From assembly GCF_001751245.1 (NCBI RefSeq), contig NZ_LJGU01000114.1, positions 59,155-94,242 of the forward strand: a DNA stretch of 35,088 nt. The letters run 5' to 3'. The number at the start of each line of letters is the position of its first letter. The stretch's first letter is position 1. The notes beneath the pieces are model-generated. The model saw only the letters and a list, made by a program, of their open reading frames with translations, did no database searches and was not told the origin of the DNA. Positions 17,733 to 26,775 of the stretch are shown piece by piece. The translations under genes were made by a program, and so were the position numbers. Source of the stretch: Streptomyces oceani (GTDB lineage: Bacteria > Actinomycetota > Actinomycetes > Streptomycetales > Streptomycetaceae).

Positions 17733-18761
17733 TCACACGGTCCAGTCCAGGATGATCTTTCCGCTGCGGGCGCTCGCGGCCTCGTCGAAGGCGGCGTCGA
17801 AGTCCCGGTAGTCGTAACGCCCGGTGATCACCGGACTGATGTCCAGGCCGCCCTCGAGCAGCACGGACATCGCGTACCAGGTCTCGTACATCTCCCGGCC
17901 GTAGATGCCCTTGACGGTGATCATCGATGTGACGATCCGGGCCCAGTCGACGGCGAACTCCTCCGCGGGCAGGCCGAGCATCGCGATCCGGCCGCCGTGC
18001 GTCATGTTGTCCAGCATGTCCCGCATCGCCTCGGGGCGGCCGGACATCTCCAGACCGATGTCGAACCCCTCGCGCAGTCCGAGTTCCCGCTGGGCGTCGG
18101 CGACGGTCGCCGTGGAGACGTTCAGCGCGAGGCTGGCGCCCGCCTTCCGGGCCAACTCCAGCCGGGGTTCGCTGACATCGGTCACCACCACGTTCCGGGC
18201 TCCGGCGTGCCGTACGACCGCCGCCGCCATGACGCCGATCGGTCCGGCCCCGGTGATCAGCACGTCCTCGCCGACGGCCGGGAAGGACAGCGCGGTGTGC
18301 ACGGCGTTGCCGAACGGGTCGAAGATCGCGGCCACGTCCAGGTCCACGGGGGTGCGGTGGGCCCAGACGTTCGTGGCGGGCAGCGCGACGTACTCCGCGA
18401 ACGCGCCGTCCCGGCCGACGCCCAACCCGATGGTGCCGCGGCACAGGTGGCGACGGCCGGCCAGGCAGTTGCGGCACTCCCCGCAGACCAGATGGCCCTC
18501 GCCGCTCACCAGGTCCCCCACCGCGACCGTCTGCACCTCGCCGCCCACGGCGGCGACCTCTCCGACGAACTCGTGGCCCAGCACCAGCGGCGTGCTCACC
18601 GCCTCCCGCGCCCAGCCGTCCCAAGACCGGATGTGCAGGTCCGTGCCGCAGATTCCGGTGCGCAGCACTCTGATCAGCACGTCCGCCGGCCCGGGCCGCG
18701 GCTCCGGTACGTCGGCCAGCCACAGTCCCGGCTCGGCCTTCTCCTTGACAAGGGCTTTCAT
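17733..18761 (-). CDS. tdh: L-threonine 3-dehydrogenase (zinc, NAD-dependent)
   Basis: A 342-residue medium-chain zinc alcohol dehydrogenase family member, the same size as typical bacterial Tdh. The catalytic zinc ligands are C38 (in GICGTDLH), H63 and E64. Structural zinc cysteines are at 93, 96, 99 and 107. The NAD-binding turn is GAGPIG at 171-176. The start is the ATG at 18761 with GGGAG upstream; the open frame extends to 19007 but without conserved residues. It oxidises threonine to 2-amino-3-ketobutyrate, the substrate of the adjacent kbl product. Assignment to threonine rather than another polyol rests on the kbl partner and the overall sequence. Confidence 0.94.
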   Translation of the reverse strand: MKALVKEKAEPGLWLADVPEPRPGPADVLIRVLRTGICGTDLHIRSWDGWAREAVSTPLVLGHEFVGEVAAVGGEVQTVAVGDLVSGEGHLVCGECRNCLAGRRHLCRGTIGLGVGRDGAFAEYVALPATNVWAHRTPVDLDVAAIFDPFGNAVHTALSFPAVGEDVLITGAGPIGVMAAAVVRHAGARNVVVTDVSEPRLELARKAGASLALNVSTATVADAQRELGLREGFDIGLEMSGRPEAMRDMLDNMTHGGRIAMLGLPAEEFAVDWARIVTSMITVKGIYGREMYETWYAMSVLLEGGLDISPVITGRYDYRDFDAAFDEAASARSGKIILDWTV

Positions 18762-19106
18762 ACGGTGACTCCCGGAGGACGGTGAGGCGTGCTGTCCGCT
18801 GCTGGCGGTGCCGCCAGCCCGCACCAATCTGCCGAGCCCGGTACGCCGAGTCCATCGAGGATTTCTTAACCGGGGCAACAGGTCCGCTTCACGTCCGCCA
18901 CTCGCGGACGTCCCGTACGGCCCGTGCCCCCCGTACGACCCCGCCCGCCGAGTCCCGCGAGCCTCCCTGGCCGGAACCTGCCATGCCCGGCGGGCGCCGC
19001 ACGGCATGCCCGGCGAGCGACGGGTCCGTATGTCTCACAGGGCCCACCCGCAACGCTGTGACCAGCACTTCCACGTCGGCATATGCCAATACTCGACCGC
19101 TCGGAT

Positions 19107-19126
19107 ATAGTTGGACGTCAAAGCAT
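19107..19126. promoter_or_regulatory. 20-bp imperfect dyad in the tdh/mutA divergent promoter region
   Basis: ATAGTTGGAC and GTCAAAGCAT are inverted relatives matching at 7 of 10 positions around a central GACGTC. A TATAGT hexamer (19106-19111) overlaps its left arm. Position and symmetry suggest a regulator site serving mutA, tdh or both. The regulator is unknown. Confidence 0.35.
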
Positions 19127-19205
19127 CGAGAATCTCCCGTAGCCCCTCCCCAGCGCGCGGCGCATCTCACACCACCCGACGTGCGGGAGGCCCCGTGACG
19201 TCCTC

Positions 19206-19211
19206 TAATCT
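19206..19211 (+). promoter_or_regulatory. Candidate -10 element for a leaderless mutA transcript
   Basis: TAATCT ends six bases before the mutA ATG at 19218. That is the normal distance from a -10 box to a transcription start, so the message could begin at the A of the start codon. No Shine-Dalgarno sequence precedes the ATG (TCTTCCTCC only). No clear -35 is present. Confidence 0.45.
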
Positions 19212-19217
19212 TCCTCC

Positions 19218-21110
19218 ATGACGGTCCTGCCCGACGACGGGCTTTCTCTCGCCGCCGAATTCCCCGACGCGACGCACGAGCAGTGGCAGCGTCTCGTCGA
19301 AGGCGTGCTGCGCAAGACGGGTGCGGAACCAGCATCCGGCGCGGCGGCCGAGGAGGCCCTGTCCACTCCGCTCCAGGACGGGCTCGTGACCCGTCCGCTG
19401 TACACCGCCGAGACCGCCCCCGCGGGTGTCACCGGCCATCCCGGGTTCGCTCCGTACGTACGCGGCGCGCGCCCGGAGGGCAACTCGCTCGCCGGCTGGG
19501 ACGTACGCCAGCGGCACGGCCTGCCCGACACGGCACGGATGAACGAGGCGCTGCTCACCGACCTGGAGCACGGAGTCACCTCGCTGTGGCTCAGCCTGGG
19601 CGAGGGGGCGCTGCCGGTCGACGAGCTGCCCGCCGCCCTGGAGGGCGTACTCCTCGACCTCGCCCCGATCGTGCTCGACGCGGGCCCGGACTTCGCCGCC
19701 GCCGCGCGCGCCCTCTTCGAGGTGTACGAGCAGCGCGGTCTCCCCCGGCACGCGGCGCTCGGCAACCTCGGCGCCGATCCACTCGGCACCCTCGCCCGGA
19801 GCGGGGACGCCACCAACCTGGCCGCGCACACGGCGGACGCCGTCGAGTTGGCGAGGAGCTGCCACCGGGACGCGCCCGGCCTGCGGGCGCTGACCGTGGA
19901 CGCGTTGCCCTACCACCAGGCGGGCGGCTCCCCGGCCCAGGAGCTGGGCTGCTCGCTGGCCACCGGCGTCGCCTACCTGCGGGACCTGACCGCGGCCGGG
20001 CTGAACGCCGAAACCGCCTGCGCCCAGCTGGAGTTCCGGTACTCCGCGACGGCGGACCAGTTCCTGACGATCGCGAAGCTGCGGGCCGCGCGGCACCTGT
20101 GGGCCCGGGTCGCGCAGGCGTGCGGGGTGACGTCCGAGGTGGTCGCCCAGCGGCAGCACGTGGTGACCTCACCGGTGATGATGACCCGCCGCGACCCCTG
20201 GGTGAACATCCTGCGCGGCACCATCGCCACGATGAGCGCCGGGTTGGGCGGCGCGGACGCGGTGAGCGTGCTGCCCTTCGACCACGCGGTCGGCCAGTCC
20301 GACGAGTTCGCCCGTCGGATAGCCCGCAACACCTCCGCGATCCTGCTGGAGGAGTCGCGTCTGGCCCAGGTGATCGACCCGGCGGGCGGCTCCTGGTACG
20401 TCGAGCGTCTGACCGACGAGCTCGCACACGCCGCCTGGTCCTGGTTCCAGGAGATCGAGCGGGCCGGCGGTCAGGCCGCGGCGCTGCGCTCCGGCCTGGT
20501 GGCGGGGCGGCTCCGGGAGACCTGGCAGCAGCGCAGCCGTGACCTCGCCCGGCGCAAGGAACCGATCACCGGCGTCAGCGAGTTCCCCGACCTGGCCGAG
20601 AGCCCGCTGGAGCGTACGCCGGCACCCGAGCCCGCGCCTTCCGGCGGCCTGCCGCGGGTTCGGCGGGACGAGGCGTTCGAGACACTGCGGACCCGTTCGG
20701 ACGCGCACCTGGCGGCGCACGGGGCGCGCCCGCGGGTGTTCCTGGCCGCGCTCGGCTCGCCCGCCGCCCACACCGTACGGACCGGCTGGGCCACGAACCT
20801 CTTCCAGGCCGGCGGCATCGAGGCCGTACACGACCCGGTGACGGTCGACGCGGAGACGGTCGGCGCCGCCCTCACGGACAGCGGCGCCGCCCTGGCCTGC
20901 CTGTGCTCGAACGACAGCACGTACGCCGAACAGGCCGAAGCGGTGGCGCAGGCCCTGAAGGCGGCCGGGGCCCGCCGGGTGTACCTCGCCGGCAAGCCGG
21001 GCGAGCGGACCGAGGCGCTGCGTGCCGCCGGGGTCGACGAGTTCCTCCACGCGGGCGGCGACGTGGTCGCGTGGCTGTCGTCCGCGCTCGACGAAATGGG
21101 AGTCGCGTAA
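19218..21110 (+). CDS. mutA: Methylmalonyl-CoA mutase small (beta) subunit
   Basis: A 630-residue subunit of the heterodimeric B12 enzyme that interconverts methylmalonyl-CoA and succinyl-CoA. It has the mutase barrel, with conserved blocks such as [34 protein letters not shown] and a C-terminal Rossmann-like domain. That last domain lacks the DxHxxG cobalamin motif, as expected for the non-catalytic subunit. Its TAA overlaps the mutB ATG by one base (TAATG), so the subunits are made in equal amounts. The start at 19218 lacks a ribosome site and appears leaderless. In actinomycetes the enzyme links odd-chain and branched-chain catabolism with the extender-unit supply for polyketides. Confidence 0.95.
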   Translation: MTVLPDDGLSLAAEFPDATHEQWQRLVEGVLRKTGAEPASGAAAEEALSTPLQDGLVTRPLYTAETAPAGVTGHPGFAPYVRGARPEGNSLAGWDVRQRHGLPDTARMNEALLTDLEHGVTSLWLSLGEGALPVDELPAALEGVLLDLAPIVLDAGPDFAAAARALFEVYEQRGLPRHAALGNLGADPLGTLARSGDATNLAAHTADAVELARSCHRDAPGLRALTVDALPYHQAGGSPAQELGCSLATGVAYLRDLTAAGLNAETACAQLEFRYSATADQFLTIAKLRAARHLWARVAQACGVTSEVVAQRQHVVTSPVMMTRRDPWVNILRGTIATMSAGLGGADAVSVLPFDHAVGQSDEFARRIARNTSAILLEESRLAQVIDPAGGSWYVERLTDELAHAAWSWFQEIERAGGQAAALRSGLVAGRLRETWQQRSRDLARRKEPITGVSEFPDLAESPLERTPAPEPAPSGGLPRVRRDEAFETLRTRSDAHLAAHGARPRVFLAALGSPAAHTVRTGWATNLFQAGGIEAVHDPVTVDAETVGAALTDSGAALACLCSNDSTYAEQAEAVAQALKAAGARRVYLAGKPGERTEALRAAGVDEFLHAGGDVVAWLSSALDEMGVA

Positions 21111-23389
21111 TGCAGGACCACACGCATCCGGCGAGTCCCGTACCGGACTTCACCGGCATCGACCTGGCGCCGGCGGACGGCGGCCCGGCCTCCGGTCCCG
21201 AGCCGGCCGCGGGCTCGGAGCAGCCCGCTCCGGAACAGGCCGCGCGGCGGTGGCGGTCGGCCATCCAGGAACGGACCGGCAAGCGGGACGAGGACCTGGC
21301 CTGGGAGACGCCCGAGGGTATCGCGATCAAGCCGCTCTACACCGCCGAGGACACCGCCGGCCTGGACTTCCTGGGCACCTATCCGGGCGTAGCGCCGTAT
21401 CTGCGCGGCCCGTACCCGACGATGTACGTCAACCAGCCGTGGACGGTGCGGCAGTACGCCGGCTTCTCCACCGCCGAGGAGTCCAACGCCTTCTACCGGC
21501 GGAACCTCGCCGCCGGACAGAAGGGCCTGTCGGTCGCCTTCGACCTGCCCACCCACCGCGGTTACGACAGCGACCACCCCCGCGTCACCGGGGACGTCGG
21601 CATGGCCGGCGTGGCGATCGACTCGATCTACGACATGCGGCAGCTCTTCGACGGCATCCCGCTGGACCGGATGAGCGTGTCGATGACGATGAACGGCGCG
21701 GTGCTGCCCGTACTGGCGCTCTACATCGTGGCGGCGGAGGAACAGGGCGTGCCCCCCGAGAAGCTGGCCGGGACCATCCAGAACGACATCCTCAAGGAGT
21801 TCATGGTCCGCAACACCTACATCTATCCGCCCCAGCCCTCCATGCGGATCATCTCGGACATCTTCCAGTACACCTCGCAGAGGATGCCGAAGTACAACTC
21901 CATCTCCATCTCCGGCTACCACATACAGGAGGCCGGGGCCACGGCCGACCTGGAGCTGGCCTACACGCTGGCGGACGGCGTGGAGTACCTGCGCGCCGGG
22001 CTGGACGCCGGGCTGGACGTGGACGCGTTCGCGCCCCGGCTGTCCTTCTTCTGGGCGATCGGTATGAACTTCTTCATGGAGATCGCCAAGCTCCGGGCGG
22101 GCAGGCTGCTGTGGGCCAAGCTGGTCAACCGCTTCGAGCCGAAGAACACCAAGTCGCTGTCGCTGCGCACGCACAGCCAGACCTCCGGCTGGTCACTGAC
22201 CGCGCAGGACGTGTTCAACAACGTGACCCGCACGTGCGTCGAGGCGATGGCCGCCACCCAGGGCCACACCCAGTCGCTGCACACCAACGCGCTGGACGAG
22301 GCACTGGCGCTGCCCACCGACTTCTCCGCCCGGATCGCCCGCAACACTCAACTGCTGCTCCAGCAGGAGTCGGGTACCTGCCGCACCGTCGACCCGTGGG
22401 GCGGCAGCGCGTACGTCGAGCGGCTCACCCACGATCTGGCACACCGCGCCTGGCAGCACATCCAGGAGGTGGAGGCCGCCGGCGGCATGGCGAAGGCCAT
22501 CGACGCGGGCATCCCCAAGCTGCGGGTGGAGGAGGCCGCGGCGCGCACCCAGGCGCGTATCGACTCCGGCCGACAGCCGGTCATCGGGGTGAACAAGTAC
22601 CAGGTGGCCAGTGACGAGCAGATCGACGTGCTGCGCGTCGACAACTCCGCCGTACGCGCCCAACAGGTGGAGAAACTCCGCCGGTTGCGGGAGGAACGCG
22701 ACGAGGCCGGCTGCCGCTCGGCGCTGGAGGCGCTGACCCGGGCCGCCTCGGACGGCCAGCGCGCCGGCGGGGGCCTGGAGGGCAACCTGCTGGCACTCGC
22801 CGTCGACGCGGCCCGCGCCAAGGCGACGGTGGGCGAGATCTCGGACGCCCTGGAGCGGGCGTACGGACGGCACGCGGGCCAGATCCGTACGATCTCCGGT
22901 GTGTATCGAGACGAGGCCGGGACCTCACCCGGAGTGGAGCGGACGCGGGCGCTGGTTGAGGCGTTCGAGGTGGCCGAGGGCCGGCGGCCCCGGCTGCTGG
23001 TCGCCAAGATGGGCCAGGACGGACACGACCGGGGCCAGAAGGTGATCGCGACCGCCTTCGCCGATCTCGGTTTCGACGTGGACGTCGGTCCGCTGTTCCA
23101 AACCCCGGCGGAGGTGGCCCGGCAGGCGGTGGAGGCGGACGCACACGTCGTCGGGGTGTCCTCGCTCGCCGCCGGACACCTCACGCTGGTCCCGGCGCTG
23201 CGCGAGCAGTTGGCAGAGGCCGGGCGTTCGGACATCGGCATCGTGGTCGGTGGCGTCATCCCGCCGAAGGACGTGCAGCCGCTCTACGACGCGGGGGCGA
23301 CCGCCGTCTTCCTGCCCGGCACGGTCATCCCGGAGGCGGCGTACGACCTGCTGAAGGCGCTGGCCGAGACGCTCGGGCTCGAGCTGTAG
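21110..23389 (+). CDS. mutB: Methylmalonyl-CoA mutase large (alpha) subunit, B12-binding
   Basis: A 759-residue catalytic subunit. The substrate barrel contains [37 protein letters not shown] and the [14 protein letters not shown] stretch. The C-terminal cobalamin domain has the histidine-ligand motif DGHDRG at 637-642 followed by [10 protein letters not shown] and GGVIPPKD. All landmarks of the active subunit are present. It starts at the ATG overlapping the mutA stop and is followed after three bases by meaB. Mutase and chaperone together form a self-contained operon. No epimerase gene lies nearby, so methylmalonyl-CoA epimerase must be encoded elsewhere. Confidence 0.97.
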   Translation: MQDHTHPASPVPDFTGIDLAPADGGPASGPEPAAGSEQPAPEQAARRWRSAIQERTGKRDEDLAWETPEGIAIKPLYTAEDTAGLDFLGTYPGVAPYLRGPYPTMYVNQPWTVRQYAGFSTAEESNAFYRRNLAAGQKGLSVAFDLPTHRGYDSDHPRVTGDVGMAGVAIDSIYDMRQLFDGIPLDRMSVSMTMNGAVLPVLALYIVAAEEQGVPPEKLAGTIQNDILKEFMVRNTYIYPPQPSMRIISDIFQYTSQRMPKYNSISISGYHIQEAGATADLELAYTLADGVEYLRAGLDAGLDVDAFAPRLSFFWAIGMNFFMEIAKLRAGRLLWAKLVNRFEPKNTKSLSLRTHSQTSGWSLTAQDVFNNVTRTCVEAMAATQGHTQSLHTNALDEALALPTDFSARIARNTQLLLQQESGTCRTVDPWGGSAYVERLTHDLAHRAWQHIQEVEAAGGMAKAIDAGIPKLRVEEAAARTQARIDSGRQPVIGVNKYQVASDEQIDVLRVDNSAVRAQQVEKLRRLREERDEAGCRSALEALTRAASDGQRAGGGLEGNLLALAVDAARAKATVGEISDALERAYGRHAGQIRTISGVYRDEAGTSPGVERTRALVEAFEVAEGRRPRLLVAKMGQDGHDRGQKVIATAFADLGFDVDVGPLFQTPAEVARQAVEADAHVVGVSSLAAGHLTLVPALREQLAEAGRSDIGIVVGGVIPPKDVQPLYDAGATAVFLPGTVIPEAAYDLLKALAETLGLEL

Positions 23390-23392
23390 GCC

Positions 23393-24421
23393 ATGGCTCC
23401 TCGGATCGACATCGAGACGTACGCGAAGCAGGTGCTGGCCGGCTCCCGGGCGTATGTCGCGCGCGCCATCACGCTGGTGGAGTCCACCCGCGCGGAACAC
23501 CGGGAGCTGGCCCAGCGGCTGCTGATCGACCTGCTGCCGCACTCCGGCGGGGCACGTCGGATCGGCATCACCGGGGTTCCCGGCGTGGGCAAGTCGACGT
23601 TCATCGACGCGCTGGGGAGCATGCTCACCGCGCGTGGGCACCGGGTGGCGGTGCTCGCGGTGGACCCGTCCTCCAGCCGTACCGGCGGCTCCATCCTGGG
23701 TGACAAGACCCGGATGGAGCGGCTGGCGGTGGACCCGGACGCGTTCGTACGCCCCTCCCCCACCTCCGGCACGCTCGGCGGGGTGGCACGCGCCACCCGC
23801 GAGACGATGGTGGTGATGGAGGCCGCGGGTTACGACGTGGTGCTGGTGGAGACGGTCGGCGTGGGCCAGTCCGAGACCACCGTCGCGGGCATGGTCGACT
23901 CCTTCCTCCTGCTCACCCTGGCGCGTACGGGCGACCAACTCCAGGGCATCAAGAAGGGCGTGCTGGAGCTGGCCGACCTCGTCGCCGTGAACAAGGCGGA
24001 CGGTCCGCACGAGCGGGAGGCCCGCTCCGCGGCCCGGGAACTGTCCGGCGCACTGCGACTGTTGCAGGCCGCGGACGAGGCGTGGACTCCGCCCGTGCTG
24101 ACCTGCAGCGCCCGGGAGAGCACCGGGCTGGACAAGCTGTGGGAACGGCTGGAGGCACACCGGCAGGTGCTGGAGCGGGACGGCCGGTTGCGGGCCAAGC
24201 GGCGCGAGCAGCAGGTGGCCTGGACCTGGTCGATGGTGCACGAGCAGTTGCTCTCCCGGCTGCGCGAGCACCCCGACGTACGCGGCCTCGCGCCCGAGTT
24301 GGAGCGGCAGGTGCGGGAGGGCGGCATGACGCCGACGCTGGCCGCCGACACGCTGGTGGAACGCTTCCTCCGCTCGGAGAGCGGGCCGGGTCCCGAGGGC
24401 TCCGATGCGCAGGATTCGTAG
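23393..24421 (+). CDS. meaB: MeaB/ArgK-type G-protein chaperone of methylmalonyl-CoA mutase
   Basis: A 342-residue P-loop GTPase of the G3E family that protects and reloads the cobalamin of methylmalonyl-CoA mutase. Walker A is GVPGVGKST at 61-69. It is followed by the family blocks AVDPSSSRTGGSILGDKTRM, SPTSGTLGGVARAT and VETVGVGQSE, and the base-recognition VNKADG. The C-terminal dimerisation arm is present. The ATG at 23393 begins three bases after mutB stops, so it is in the same operon. The older name argK reflects an early misassignment to arginine transport. Confidence 0.96.
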   Translation: MAPRIDIETYAKQVLAGSRAYVARAITLVESTRAEHRELAQRLLIDLLPHSGGARRIGITGVPGVGKSTFIDALGSMLTARGHRVAVLAVDPSSSRTGGSILGDKTRMERLAVDPDAFVRPSPTSGTLGGVARATRETMVVMEAAGYDVVLVETVGVGQSETTVAGMVDSFLLLTLARTGDQLQGIKKGVLELADLVAVNKADGPHEREARSAARELSGALRLLQAADEAWTPPVLTCSARESTGLDKLWERLEAHRQVLERDGRLRAKRREQQVAWTWSMVHEQLLSRLREHPDVRGLAPELERQVREGGMTPTLAADTLVERFLRSESGPGPEGSDAQDS

Positions 24422-24535
24422 CGGGCTGGCATGACCTGGCGTTGGCTAGTAAGTTCCCCCGTGCGGTGCGTCGCGGAGTGCGCGTATCGGCGGATTTGGT
24501 TGTTGAGGTAGCGGTACGGGCGGGAAGGTCCAACT

Positions 24536-24985
24536 GTGTTGATGACGGGCAAGATGCTGCGGTTCGACGAGGTGCGCGGCTACGGTTTCATCGTTCCGGA
24601 CGACGGGAATGAGGACGTCTTCGTCCACGCGAACGACCTGCTGGAAGAGAAGTATCTGTACCAGCCGGGGCGTGCGGTCCAGTTCTACGTGGAGATGGGC
24701 GACAAGGGTCCCAAGGCGTCCGAGGTCGGTTTCGTGGGCGAGGTGCCCAACGGCCCGAGCCCGGCGAGCGTCCCGCACCGGGCCCCGCAGGAGGAGCCGG
24801 CGGCACGGCCGCCACAGCAGGCGCTGGATGACACCCTGTGTGACGTGCTCTCCACGGCGGAGCTTAGCGCGGAGCTCACGGAGGCCCTTCTGGAGGCCGA
24901 CGGCACGCTCACCGGCGACCAGATCCGTCGCGTACGCGGCCGGTTGCTGAAGCTGGCCCAGGCGCACAGCTGGACGGACAGCTGA
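24536..24985 (+). CDS. Cold-shock-domain protein with a C-terminal extension
   Basis: A 149-residue protein about twice the length of a standard Csp. Residues 4-70 form a cold-shock domain with RNP1-like RGYGFI (14-19) and RNP2-like DVFVHA (27-32), predicted to bind single-stranded nucleic acid. After a Pro/Ala-rich linker (about 75-100), a helical segment from about 108 on reads AELSAELTEALLEADGTLTG and DQIRRVRGRLLK. The same tail is found in the paralogue encoded at 26111-26536. The start is the GTG at 24536 with GGAAGG seven bases upstream; ATG at 24542 is possible. It follows meaB by 114 bases and is probably a separate transcript. The role of the tail is unknown. Confidence 0.9.
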   Translation: MLMTGKMLRFDEVRGYGFIVPDDGNEDVFVHANDLLEEKYLYQPGRAVQFYVEMGDKGPKASEVGFVGEVPNGPSPASVPHRAPQEEPAARPPQQALDDTLCDVLSTAELSAELTEALLEADGTLTGDQIRRVRGRLLKLAQAHSWTDS

Positions 24986-24990
24986 ATTCT

Positions 24991-25058
24991 CTTTCGCGCT
25001 CGGTTCGCCTCCGAGCACTCGAGTGCGGTGTCGACACCCCTCGACACCGCACTCGCTC
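24991..25058. repeat. Single copy of the post-stop hairpin element that is amplified at 30971-31845
   Basis: The first 24 bases (24991-25014) are identical to 30971-30994. Both copies start within ten bases of a stop codon. The following GTGTCGACAC and CCTCGACAC blocks are shared with every unit of the array, although the flanking stem bases differ. Confidence 0.7.
25021..25054. terminator. Strong hairpin, candidate terminator of the cold-shock gene
   Basis: GAGTGCGGTGTCGA pairs perfectly with TCGACACCGCACTC around a six-base loop (CACCCC). It starts 36 bases after the stop codon. There is no U-tract, as is common for actinomycete terminators. Confidence 0.7.
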
Positions 25059-25092
25059 TTCTCCTCGGCCTCCGACCTGGGGAGACCCCACT

Positions 25093-25131
25093 GCTCGCTC
25101 GCCGTACCAGGAACACGTTCGGCGAGCGAGC
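25093..25131. terminator. Second strong hairpin in the convergent gap
   Basis: GCTCGCTCGCCG at 25093-25104 pairs perfectly with CGGCGAGCGAGC at 25120-25131 around a 15-base loop. It could stop transcription arriving from either side. Confidence 0.55.
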
Positions 25132-25349
25132 CTGGGCGACGAAGCCGCTCGGGCGCGGGACGCAGCCGCGAGGCCCGGGAAAGCGAACGAGCTCGGACGT
25201 CACCGGGTTCGGCGGGCAGGTGGCGCACTCAGTGCCTGTTGTTCCGGACGCGTGGCACGAGCGAGTGGCCACGGAGTTCAACCAGCTGTCAGATCCGGCG
25301 AGCTGTCGAAAGCCGCACGGATACTCAACGGACCTTGGCACACGGGTCT

Positions 25350-25374
25350 GCCCGCACCTTCATGATGTGCGGGC
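25350..25374 (-). terminator. Hairpin spanning the GNAT stop codon
   Basis: GCCCGCAC and GTGCGGGC form an 8-bp stem with a nine-base loop that contains the TGA at 25360-25362. It would act at the end of the minus-strand GNAT message. Confidence 0.5.
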
Positions 25375-25851
25375 ATACTCCCGATGCCGACGGAACTCGA
25401 TCCTGTCCGGTCCGTCGGATTCCGGCCGCCCCGACACCGACCAACCACACGCCTCGTAGAACGCGACGGCCGTGACGTTGCCGGCAAAGGTCTCCAGGCG
25501 AATTTCCTGGTACTCGGCGAAGAGCAACCGCTCGGCCAGCGACAGGAGCAGGCTGCCCAGCCCCTGCCGTTGACGGTCTACGTCGATCATCAGCAAGTCG
25601 ACGGTGGACTCCTGTGTGATCAGCAGCCCCACGAGGTCCCCGCCCACCTCCAGGCAGTGGAGGTGCCCCTTGCGAAAGTGTGACTCAATGTGCTCATCGG
25701 AGGCCCCGCTGTTGATGAACGAGTCGACACCCTCGTCTCCCAGGAACGAACGATAACGCGCGTCAATGGTGCGTCGGGCGAGCTCCTGAAGGACCACAAC
25801 GTCCTCCTCGAGAGCAGGACGGAGGACCGGCACCGGCCGAGGAAGCGACAT
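25360..25851 (-). CDS. GNAT-family N-acetyltransferase
   Basis: A 163-residue acetyl-CoA-dependent acetyltransferase. The acetyl-CoA pyrophosphate-binding loop is RQRQGLGS at 93-100, and the later NVTAVAFYEACGW block (125-137) is the usual C-terminal signature. The start chosen is the ATG at 25851 with GGAG nine bases upstream; a TTG ten codons earlier is less likely. It is a single-gene unit on the minus strand, with a hairpin at its end. The substrate cannot be told from sequence. The family also covers protein, antibiotic and small-molecule acetylation. Confidence 0.88.
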   Translation of the reverse strand: MSLPRPVPVLRPALEEDVVVLQELARRTIDARYRSFLGDEGVDSFINSGASDEHIESHFRKGHLHCLEVGGDLVGLLITQESTVDLLMIDVDRQRQGLGSLLLSLAERLLFAEYQEIRLETFAGNVTAVAFYEACGWSVSGRPESDGPDRIEFRRHREYARTS

Positions 25852-26069
25852 TTCGGAGAGCTCCAGACGGGAACGAGACAAGACTGACCACGTCAGCCTG
25901 CTGGACCTTCACTCGCGGAGGCACGTCGATGAGCGCAGGGCGGACCCATGGGCAGAGCCCGCTCCAGCACCGGCATCAGCATCAGCGGCAACGTGCCAGC
26001 CGGGAGCGTCACCATCCTCACCGAACCAGCTGGCTCCCCGAACGGCTCGGGACGAGAAGCAGGTACTCA

Positions 26070-26099
26070 CCAGCGCCCGAAGGTGGTGCCGGGCGCTGG
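26070..26099 (-). terminator. Hairpin terminator of the second cold-shock gene
   Basis: CCAGCGCCCG and CGGGCGCTGG form a perfect 10-bp stem with a ten-base loop. It begins 12 bases past the stop codon of the minus-strand gene that ends at 26111. Confidence 0.7.
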
Positions 26100-26110
26100 C
26101 GTGTGTCGCC

Positions 26111-26536
26111 CTACGCGTCCAGCCAGCCGCGGGACTTGGCGATCCCCAGCACGCAGGAACGCACCTGCTTGATCTGGTCGGCGGTCAACGACCCGGCCGA
26201 CTCCAGGAGCGCGTCCGTCAGTTCGGCGCTGAAGTCCCGAGCCGACGGCGAACCGGCGGACGGCTGCGCCGCTGCGGCCGGCTCCGACCGGGGAACACTG
26301 GAGCTGCGCGACAGCTGGTGTGAAGACGGCTGGTAGACGAGCCGAATCTGCGAGGCTTTGGGCCCCTTGTCTCCCATCTCCAGGAAGAACTCCACCTCAC
26401 TGCCCGCTTGATACAGGTACTTGTCGTCCAACAGATCGTTCGCGTGCATGAACACGTCCTCGTCCCCCTCCTCGGGGACGATGAAGCCATAGCCACGGAA
26501 CTCGTCAAAACGCAGAACCTTACCCTGCATCAGCAC
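26111..26536 (-). CDS. Cold-shock-domain protein with a C-terminal extension (paralogue)
   Basis: A 141-residue paralogue of the protein encoded at 24536-24985. The cold-shock domain at the N terminus has FRGYGFI and EDVFMHAND, followed by GDKGPKASQ as in its relative. A Ser/Pro/Ala linker separates it from the shared tail, which here reads SAELTDALLESAGSLTADQI. The start is the GTG at 26536, with GGAGGT five bases upstream. The open frame reaches 26656 but the extra residues show no conservation. Both paralogues start with a V/M-L-M segment before the domain. It is divergent from the sugar operon and ends at a hairpin. Single-stranded nucleic acid binding is predicted; the tail has no recognised function. 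Confidence 0.9.
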   Translation of the reverse strand: MLMQGKVLRFDEFRGYGFIVPEEGDEDVFMHANDLLDDKYLYQAGSEVEFFLEMGDKGPKASQIRLVYQPSSHQLSRSSSVPRSEPAAAAQPSAGSPSARDFSAELTDALLESAGSLTADQIKQVRSCVLGIAKSRGWLDA

Positions 26537-26641
26537 AAAGCACCTCCACACAACACACGTACGAGGGGTCGTTCCCTCCCGACTCCCTCGCGCCGAACCT
26601 AGTACACGGCCGACCATCCACGCGAACCACCCCCCATGTTT

Positions 26642-26655
26642 TGAAAACGATTTCA
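26642..26655. promoter_or_regulatory. LacI-family/cre-like operator
   Basis: TGAAAACGATTTCA is a near-palindrome centred on CG and fits the TGWAANCGNTNWCA pattern of LacI-type operators. It lies between the divergent cold-shock gene and the sugar operon, about 120 bp before the fucU-type start. No LacI gene lies in the window. Confidence 0.55.
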
Positions 26656-26704
26656 CCGCCCCAGTGCGGCCACCCGCCGATTCCAGGGCGGAGCTGAGGT
26701 TTCT

Positions 26705-26745
26705 TGGTCAACTCCATTGACCAGCATAGGTCGGAGGTTTAATCT
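26705..26745 (+). promoter_or_regulatory. Sugar-operon promoter with an overlapping inverted repeat
   Basis: TTGACC (26717-26722) and TAATCT (26740-26745) are spaced by 17 bp, a good primary-sigma promoter. The -35 lies inside the perfect inverted repeat TGGTCAA-N5-TTGACCA (26705-26723), where a bound regulator would block or position RNA polymerase. Confidence 0.65.
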
Positions 26746-26775
26746 CCCCGCGAATTCGATTTCAAGGAGTCGGCC

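Larger units (their letters stand above)
18762..19217. other. 456-bp divergent intergenic region between tdh and mutA
   Basis: No gene is supported here. Visible sites are a perfect palindrome GGCATATGCC at 19078-19087, a 20-bp dyad at 19107-19126 and a -10 hexamer close to mutA. The rest shows random short frames without ribosome sites. Confidence 0.6.
24986..25359. other. 374-bp intergenic region with three hairpins between convergent genes
   Basis: The convergent gap between the cold-shock gene and the GNAT gene holds no supported gene. It contains a post-stop element related to the large tandem array (24991-25058), a 14-bp perfect stem (25021-25054), a 12-bp perfect stem (25093-25131) and the start of a third hairpin that crosses the GNAT stop. 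The remaining bases show no recognisable site. Confidence 0.6.

Noticed and set aside
24536..24985. Ordinary short CspA cold-shock protein
   Set aside because: It is about twice the usual length and shares a specific tail with its paralogue at 26111-26536.
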